From Candidatus Altarchaeales archaeon (GTDB taxonomy: Archaea > Altiarchaeota > Altiarchaeia > IMC4 > QMZM01): 5,497 bases of DNA. The notes below the pieces were generated by a model. The model was not told the DNA's origin. It saw only the letters and a list, made by a program, of their open reading frames with translations, and made no database searches. Of the stretch, positions 1 to 4,055 are shown piece by piece. How positions within the stretch are numbered: the stretch's first letter is position 1; each line of letters begins with the position of its first letter. The stretch spans positions 1 to 5,497 of the forward strand of contig QMZG01000085.1 of NCBI GenBank assembly GCA_003663045.1. The letters run 5' to 3'. The translations under genes were made by a program, and so were the position numbers.

Positions 1-2
1 CT

Positions 3-24
3 AGTATTATTTAAGTATTATTTA
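3..24. repeat. Perfect 11-bp tandem direct repeat, two copies
   Basis: The unit AGTATTATTTA occurs at 3-13 and again without a gap at 14-24. It is followed by a degenerate AT-only continuation (TTATTTATTA, 25-34). The repeat lies upstream of the TATA-like boxes of the small membrane-peptide gene at 87. It may be an operator-like element or only simple low-complexity DNA; the base composition favours caution. Confidence 0.6.
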
Positions 25-39
25 TTATTTATTAAATGA

Positions 40-66
40 TATATAAATACTTATCGTTTTTATAAT
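40..66 (+). promoter_or_regulatory. Candidate archaeal promoter (two TATA-like boxes) for the 37-residue peptide gene
   Basis: Two TATA-like boxes are visible: TATATAAATA at 40-49 and TTTTTATAAT at 57-66. Archaeal transcription usually starts about 26 nt downstream of the TATA centre. The second box would then start a transcript almost on the ATG at 87 (leaderless), and the first would give a leader of about 15 nt. The whole region is very AT-rich, so either box could be chance. Assignment as a promoter is inferred from position. Confidence 0.4.
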
Positions 67-81
67 ATTAATAAAATCAAT

Positions 82-98
82 AAAAAATGAAAATAAAA
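82..98 (-). terminator. Possible T-rich termination region for the glycosyltransferase gene
   Basis: Read on the minus strand, this stretch has T runs of 4, 4 and 6 broken by single or few bases, about 105 nt beyond the glycosyltransferase stop. Archaeal polymerase can terminate at oligo-T without a hairpin, and I see no stem-loop. The site overlaps the start of the convergent small gene, and the AT-rich background makes chance likely. Confidence 0.22.
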
Positions 99-200
99 CT
101 TAAGGAGAACATAACCCAGAGGGACATCATGATGTTTGTTGGATTAGTGGTATTTCTACTGTTATGGACACTCCTCACATTCTTTGTCTTTCTAAAATAA
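87..200 (+). CDS. Small single-span membrane peptide, 37 aa, unrecognised
   Basis: An ATG at 87 opens a frame of 37 codons ending in TAA at 198-200. The product has a charged, polar N-terminus (residues 1-14, MKIKLKENITQRDI) and one continuous hydrophobic segment (about 15-36, two Met, then V/L/F/W-rich) ending in a single Lys. This is the layout of a small transmembrane peptide. It has TATA-like boxes at a suitable distance and stops 3 bp before the stop of the convergent glycosyltransferase, so it fills the available space exactly. An alternative start at Met15 or Met16 (129 or 132) is preceded by GAGGG at 119-123 and would give 22-23 residues, essentially only the membrane span. I do not recognise a family, and function is unknown. 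A subunit role beside a membrane enzyme is conceivable but unproven. Such a short ORF can also occur by chance. Confidence 0.5.
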   Translation: MKIKLKENITQRDIMMFVGLVVFLLLWTLLTFFVFLK

Positions 201-203
201 AAT

Positions 204-1844
204 CTATTGGGATAGTGCAGGATTTCTATAAATCCCATAGCCATTAATCTCAACTAACTGCCAATTTTCTATTTCTTTATAAATCTCCTTTACTTTCTCA
301 TTTTCTTTGGCATTCTCTTCCATCCACTCCATACCCTTAGAACTAATAATAATGAATTTGGCATTACTATAAGAGCAATTAAAGACAAATCTATCTTTTC
401 CATAGTCTGGGGCCATGTAAGCTATCTTACTGCCATCAATAGCCACTACTTGCAAGAGGACAGATGTCTTACATTTTATTAATCTGCACAGATGGCTATC
501 CGCAATTACTATATCATCATTATCAATATAATTATTCACAAATTCAGCTACTTCATATCTACCTTCAATATCCTCCGCAATTAATCCATTACCGAAGATA
601 AATGCAGAAACATCTTGGTATAAAAGAAAGGTAAATGGATAGAGAAGGAGTATCAATATAGCTACTGATAAAATCCTGAATCTGGAGAATGAATTCAGGA
701 AATCAAAAATCCTTTGGAGAAAGATCGCCATACCAAGGGAAAGGAAGGGATATAGTGGAATCAGCATATGATCCGATCTGCCAATCTTTAGAATAAAAAG
801 GAAAATGGGTAAAAAGAACAATAGCAGAATGTTCCTTCCCATCTTTCTATCAATCAGAAAAATTCCCAGGATTCCCAACCAGAAATAGGTGATTCCATGA
901 AACAGGATTTCATCTGAAAATGGTCTTAGAATAGAAAAGGCTAAAACTGAGTTAATCGCGAACAAGGAAAAGAAGATAATTATCGAGAAGAAACCCCTCA
1001 GATCCATAAGATTAATAAAGAGTGCAATTTTCTTTACAGAGTTCAGATAAATCTCCTTTATCCAGTTTCTGGTAAAGTAGATAACAATTAAAGATATTAT
1101 CAAGAAAATTAAATAATGGAACATAGATAAGAATATAGATAAGAGACCAAACCTCTCCAACTGGAAATTCATGTCGTGAATAAATGCATCTGGAAAAAGG
1201 AACAGCATTATTACTATAAAGATAATAAAAAAGCTGGATGATAGCAGAAAAACCCTCGGGAAATTCTTTCTTTCATATATCAAAAAGATAAGCAGCAGGG
1301 AGATAAGAAACATAATCCCCTGGAATTCTGTAATTGTTGAAAGACCAACAGCTATTGATGCAAGATAAATCCATAAATCCCTTTTCTGGTGAAAAAATCT
1401 CAAAACAAAATACAAAGAAATCAGTGAGAAAAACATCAACTGGGTGTTAGCGAAGCCAATCCTGTCCCAGTATATGGCATCTGGATAAATAGCAAAGATG
1501 AAACCCGCCAGTAATGCGGTATTTCGATTGAAGATCTCTTTTCCAATCAGATAAACAAAAATAAGGGTTGCAAGACTATACATAACGGTCAGAGATCTCA
1601 AAACAAGGACCTCATTCCCAAAGACCTTTAAAAGAACCCCGAGGATTATAAAGAAGAGTGGTGGGTGAGGAACGAATACATAACCCAGAGAGAACCACTG
1701 CAGCCTTCCATTGATCAGATTCCAGGCGATGTTCATATTCACCCCATCATCCCAGTCCCATTCAGGAATCACACCGAGATTCCAGACCCTGAGGAGAATG
1801 CCTATCACAAAGATCAGAAAGAATGCTAAGTTTGATAACCTCAT
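204..1844 (-). CDS. Polytopic membrane glycosyltransferase, GT39/ArnT/PMT-like (GT-C fold), 546 aa
   Basis: This is probably an integral membrane glycosyltransferase that uses a lipid-linked (polyprenyl-phosphate) sugar and acts on the outer face of the membrane. The first span (about 5-22) is followed by an extracytoplasmic loop with the acidic motif EWDWDDG (28-34), where GT39/PMT enzymes carry their catalytic acidic pair. HPP at 60-62 follows, then IYWDRIGFANTQ (124-135). About ten further hydrophobic spans run to about residue 408, with the conserved-looking segment RSDHMLIPLYPFLSLG at 356-371. The last ~135 residues form a soluble, presumably external alpha/beta domain (DDIVIADSHLCRLIKCK at 443-459) with cysteines 453, 458 and 490. 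Total length and topology fit the family. The start at 1844 has a GAGGGAG motif 11 nt upstream. The gene stands alone, divergent from a sequon-bearing surface protein. Acceptor and sugar are unknown. The acidic pair reads DD rather than the usual DE, a conservative change. Confidence 0.86.
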   Translation of the reverse strand: MRLSNLAFFLIFVIGILLRVWNLGVIPEWDWDDGVNMNIAWNLINGRLQWFSLGYVFVPHPPLFFIILGVLLKVFGNEVLVLRSLTVMYSLATLIFVYLIGKEIFNRNTALLAGFIFAIYPDAIYWDRIGFANTQLMFFSLISLYFVLRFFHQKRDLWIYLASIAVGLSTITEFQGIMFLISLLLIFLIYERKNFPRVFLLSSSFFIIFIVIMLFLFPDAFIHDMNFQLERFGLLSIFLSMFHYLIFLIISLIVIYFTRNWIKEIYLNSVKKIALFINLMDLRGFFSIIIFFSLFAINSVLAFSILRPFSDEILFHGITYFWLGILGIFLIDRKMGRNILLLFFLPIFLFILKIGRSDHMLIPLYPFLSLGMAIFLQRIFDFLNSFSRFRILSVAILILLLYPFTFLLYQDVSAFIFGNGLIAEDIEGRYEVAEFVNNYIDNDDIVIADSHLCRLIKCKTSVLLQVVAIDGSKIAYMAPDYGKDRFVFNCSYSNAKFIIISSKGMEWMEENAKENEKVKEIYKEIENWQLVEINGYGIYRNPALSQ

Positions 1845-1855
1845 ATAATAATTTA

Positions 1856-1862
1856 CTCCCTC
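1856..1862 (-). promoter_or_regulatory. Shine-Dalgarno-like site of the glycosyltransferase gene
   Basis: On the minus strand this reads GAGGGAG, separated by 11 nt from the ATG at 1844. It matches the GAGG/GGAG core that pairs with the archaeal 16S tail. The spacing is somewhat long. It supports the chosen start and contrasts with the other genes here, which show no such site. Confidence 0.5.
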
Positions 1863-1866
1863 ATAG

Positions 1867-1874
1867 TTTTTATC
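1867..1874 (+). promoter_or_regulatory. Candidate TATA box of the surface-protein gene
   Basis: TTTTTATC lies with its centre about 31 nt before the ATG at 1902. With the usual archaeal TATA-to-start spacing, the transcript would begin roughly 5 nt before the ATG, giving a nearly leaderless mRNA. No Shine-Dalgarno sequence precedes this ATG, which fits. It sits in the 57-bp divergent spacer shared with the glycosyltransferase. Confidence 0.4.
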
Positions 1875-1901
1875 TGTTATGAAAATAAGATTAATACAAA
1901 A

Positions 1902-2708
1902 ATGAACAGATCAATAATCCTCATTACATGTATAGCCCTAACTACAATAGCATTTTCCATTCCACAAGAAATAGAGAATAAGGCAAGTGAATATAAGGGC
2001 TATGATGAACTCATTTCCAATATAACTCTTGTGAAATATAAAAATGAAACCTACTACTGGGTTGAATACTCCAGAACATTAATGTATAGTGGAGCACTTT
2101 TACTGGATGAAAACTCACATCCAGTGAGGGATAAAAAAATTCTGCTTATATTCTCTATCGCAGATATAATACATAAAAACTTTAGAAAGGAGAACGTGGA
2201 GCAGCTGAGAGAATTTTCCCAATACTATAGTTCATTAGCAAATAACATCCGTGATCTCTCTCCAGAATTGGCAAACGACTCCAGGGGGATTTCAAAGCTA
2301 TTACTAAGATCATCGCAGTATCTGGAAAAAAGCATAAATTCCTTCTCACCCCAAGATACAGAAAATTACCTTTATCAGGAATCAAAACTTATAAAAAAGA
2401 TGCAACTAGCTTATCAAAATTCCCTCAGCATAAAAGAAACTGAGAATTCTGTCATCCTAAAAAATTATCAAGACTCCCTTGTCAATATCTTTGGAGTCAT
2501 AGAGGGAAATAGAGAAAATCTTCTCAAGTCTGGAGACTACATGAGTCAGAATATCCAATCCAGGATTAGTTCAGAGGATAAAAGACGGGAAACAGAAATG
2601 ATCCTCATAGTGATAACCATCCTTTTATTAATATTTGTTTTCTTTCTCAGAAGACCTAAACGCTGGCATTCTTCCAAACACCCGCAGCCTCCTCTGGGGT
2701 CATCTTAA
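1902..2708 (+). CDS. Secreted, C-terminally membrane-anchored protein of unknown function, 268 aa
   Basis: The N-terminus is a Sec-type signal peptide: MNR, then hydrophobic residues 5-19, with likely cleavage near residues 18-22. Residues about 35-80 look like beta strands (KYKNETYYWVEYSRTL, then GALLLDENSHPV), reminiscent of PepSY-like hairpins, though this is only a visual impression. Residues 80-230 are mostly amphipathic helix. A hydrophobic segment at 233-249 followed by RRPKRW gives a stop-transfer anchor with a positively charged cytoplasmic tail. Three N-glycosylation sequons lie in the external part (N40, N48, N125). The ATG at 1902 has no Shine-Dalgarno site but a TATA-like box at 1867-1874. 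The gene diverges from a GT39-type enzyme, suggesting but not proving a shared cell-surface role. Its last 17 codons overlap the convergent gene, so the tail after the anchor may be a late extension. I recognise no named family. Confidence 0.8.
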   Translation: MNRSIILITCIALTTIAFSIPQEIENKASEYKGYDELISNITLVKYKNETYYWVEYSRTLMYSGALLLDENSHPVRDKKILLIFSIADIIHKNFRKENVEQLREFSQYYSSLANNIRDLSPELANDSRGISKLLLRSSQYLEKSINSFSPQDTENYLYQESKLIKKMQLAYQNSLSIKETENSVILKNYQDSLVNIFGVIEGNRENLLKSGDYMSQNIQSRISSEDKRRETEMILIVITILLLIFVFFLRRPKRWHSSKHPQPPLGSS

Positions 2709-3264
2709 GAATTTTCCTCAGGATATCCATCACTTCATGCACATTGAAGTCCCTCTTAGAGAGTTCATAACAAAGAGCCTCCGGATCTATTTTAACCCAT
2801 TCGGAACCACCCTCAAACAATTTCTGTGCCTTTCTCTCCGATTCACAACTTCTAGCCAGTATTTTTCTGATTTCATTATCCTCCAATTTTTTCTCTTTCA
2901 AATATTTTATCAATTCCCTGCCATTGATGTGCGATTTTTTACTCTTTGGTAATCTTATACCCAATACTTTACCTCCAAGATAGATAACAAACCTTGAGAT
3001 AAATACTGTAAAAACCCCCCATAATCCGAAGAATAATGCCGTGCTCAGTAATTTCTTTGGTATCTGGAGATAGACATAGACATAACTCCCAAGAACAAAT
3101 AAAGGCATAAACAACAAGAGATAAATAATCTGCGTCAATCTCCCCTTTATCCTACCGAAAAAGAAACTTGCTACCTCCTCTCCGATACCGCTGCCGATCA
3201 TCAAAAAAAACAAAACAAATACAGACCCAGCAATCGCATTTGCAATATCTCCCAAGGAAAACAT
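2656..3264 (-). CDS. Three-span membrane protein with duplicated helical cytoplasmic tail, 202 aa, unrecognised
   Basis: Three hydrophobic spans are visible at about residues 10-27, 44-66 and 72-99. The first is followed by GSGIGEE and the third by a basic turn (RLPKSKK, 104-110). The remaining ~90 residues are charged and helical, presumably cytoplasmic. They contain two copies of a 27-residue unit that align without gaps (113-139 and 159-185), with shared positions Ile, Leu, Leu, a Leu/Phe, Glu, Ile/Val, Ile and Leu; each looks like a helix-turn-helix hairpin. A short helix (MTPEEAAGVWKN) ends the protein. It is the last gene of a minus-strand cluster, 20 bp after the nucleotidyltransferase stop. 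No Shine-Dalgarno site precedes the ATG. The final 16 codons and stop overlap the convergent surface-protein gene. Function is unknown. The tail could bind a protein partner, possibly one of the two upstream gene products. Confidence 0.82.
   Translation of the reverse strand: MFSLGDIANAIAGSVFVLFFLMIGSGIGEEVASFFFGRIKGRLTQIIYLLLFMPLFVLGSYVYVYLQIPKKLLSTALFFGLWGVFTVFISRFVIYLGGKVLGIRLPKSKKSHINGRELIKYLKEKKLEDNEIRKILARSCESERKAQKLFEGGSEWVKIDPEALCYELSKRDFNVHEVMDILRKILKMTPEEAAGVWKNASV
2710..2790 (-). repeat. Second copy of coded 27-residue helical repeat (residues 159-185)
   Basis: The encoded unit begins IDPEALCYEL and ends VMDILRKI. It aligns without gaps to the copy coded at 2848-2928, sharing the spaced pattern I, L, L, L/F, E, I/V, I, L, with about 6 of 27 identical plus conservative matches. 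The duplication is visible at protein level only. Confidence 0.5.
2848..2928 (-). repeat. First copy of coded 27-residue helical repeat (residues 113-139)
   Basis: The encoded unit begins INGRELIKYL and ends IRKILARS. It immediately follows the basic turn after the third membrane span. It pairs with the copy coded at 2710-2790, and 19 residues separate the two. Confidence 0.5.
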
Positions 3265-3284
3265 CTTAAAAACTTATGTGATTT

Positions 3285-4055
3285 TCATGGATAAATACCC
3301 TTTGAATTTCTCACTTCCCCCAATACCTTCTCGGCGATCTCATACAACATTCTAACATCTCTCAATGAAACCTCATAGCCCACCTCTTTATCACCCCTCT
3401 TTGCCCTATAAACACCATAAAGCCTCCTGAACCTCTCTTTTTTAATTCCTTTTTCAGCCATAAAATCCTCAAAGCCTTCCCAATAATACTCCCTATCCCC
3501 AAGTTGAATAATATACATCCCCTTAAGCCTGAGAATCAATGAATAAACCGCTCCAGAGAGATCACCGTCCCTTTCAAGTTCTTTAACCAGGGTTAGTGTC
3601 CTCTCAACATCTTCATAGTATTTTTTGATCTTCTCCGAATCCAGTTCGAACCCCCTCAACTTCTCCAGCAACGACTCGTTCATAATCGGAACCGCTTCCC
3701 TAATCATGGAATAGAACTCAATGGGGTGCTCTTTGAAATAATCCTCTATCTCGTCCATCCTTATTACCTCTATATTCATACCGTGCATCTCTCTCAATGC
3801 TATCTCCTTGTTAGTAATCACGAAGACATCTATATCCGAATCCCTGGTTTCATCACCCCTCGCATGAGAACCATAAAGATAAATACCTAAGATATTCCCC
3901 AGATACGGTGACAGGGCATCAAGCACCATTCCATTGACACTGAATAATCTGATTAACACTAACTGGTCTATCCACTCCTTTGGAACATAAACACTACCTG
4001 AGTTCCCGGACTTCATCACCTTCTTTATTATGTGTCTTTTTCTATCCCTCTTCAT
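3285..4055 (-). CDS. AbrB/DUF2080-like + MNT-type nucleotidyltransferase + HEPN-like helical protein, 256 aa
   Basis: Three parts are visible in order. Residues 10-30 (KKVMKSGNSGSVYVPKEWI) match the swapped-hairpin AbrB/DUF2080-like segment of archaea, a likely dimerisation or DNA-binding piece. Residues ~45-125 form a minimal nucleotidyltransferase of the pol-beta superfamily. Its GS (62-63) and RG (66-67) lie in the nucleotide-binding turn, and its metal ligands are Asp74 and Asp76 (SDID), with Glu96 (NIEVI) the probable third carboxylate. The active site therefore looks intact. Residues ~130-250 are all helical and resemble the HEPN-like partner of such enzymes, but no His occurs there, so the RNase motif Rx4-6H is absent. 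By family knowledge, likely activity is transfer of a nucleotide to a protein or RNA, as in MNT antitoxins; the target is unknown. Its ATG overlaps the upstream stop (ATGA), with no Shine-Dalgarno site, so translation is probably coupled. Confidence 0.85.
   Translation of the reverse strand: MKRDRKRHIIKKVMKSGNSGSVYVPKEWIDQLVLIRLFSVNGMVLDALSPYLGNILGIYLYGSHARGDETRDSDIDVFVITNKEIALREMHGMNIEVIRMDEIEDYFKEHPIEFYSMIREAVPIMNESLLEKLRGFELDSEKIKKYYEDVERTLTLVKELERDGDLSGAVYSLILRLKGMYIIQLGDREYYWEGFEDFMAEKGIKKERFRRLYGVYRAKRGDKEVGYEVSLRDVRMLYEIAEKVLGEVRNSKGIYP
3290..3297 (-). promoter_or_regulatory. Possible internal TATA box for the membrane-protein gene
   Basis: On the minus strand this reads TATTTATC, centred about 30 nt before the ATG at 3264, inside the last codons of the nucleotidyltransferase gene. 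Together with the absence of a Shine-Dalgarno site, it could drive a near-leaderless transcript of the last gene. Readthrough from upstream is equally possible, and the match is short. Confidence 0.25.

Noticed and set aside
1879..1905. Eight-codon upstream ORF (MKIRLIQK) whose TGA overlaps the ATG at 1902
   Set aside because: The ATGA overlap looks like translational coupling, but the candidate TATA box places the transcript start downstream of this ATG and it has no ribosome-binding site. It is probably chance.
1902..1961. Possible lipobox at Cys10 of the surface protein
   Set aside because: LITC does not fit the usual small residue before Cys. Cys10 sits inside the hydrophobic core of the signal peptide, too close to the N-terminus.
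2182..2385. Minus-strand ORF of 67 codons inside the surface-protein gene
   Set aside because: It is antisense to a well-formed secreted protein frame and has no promoter, ribosome-binding site or recognisable features.
2635..2952. Plus-strand ORF of 105 codons
   Set aside because: It lies antisense to the membrane-protein gene, which has clear spans and a repeat structure. The product is a Phe-rich shadow with no domain features.
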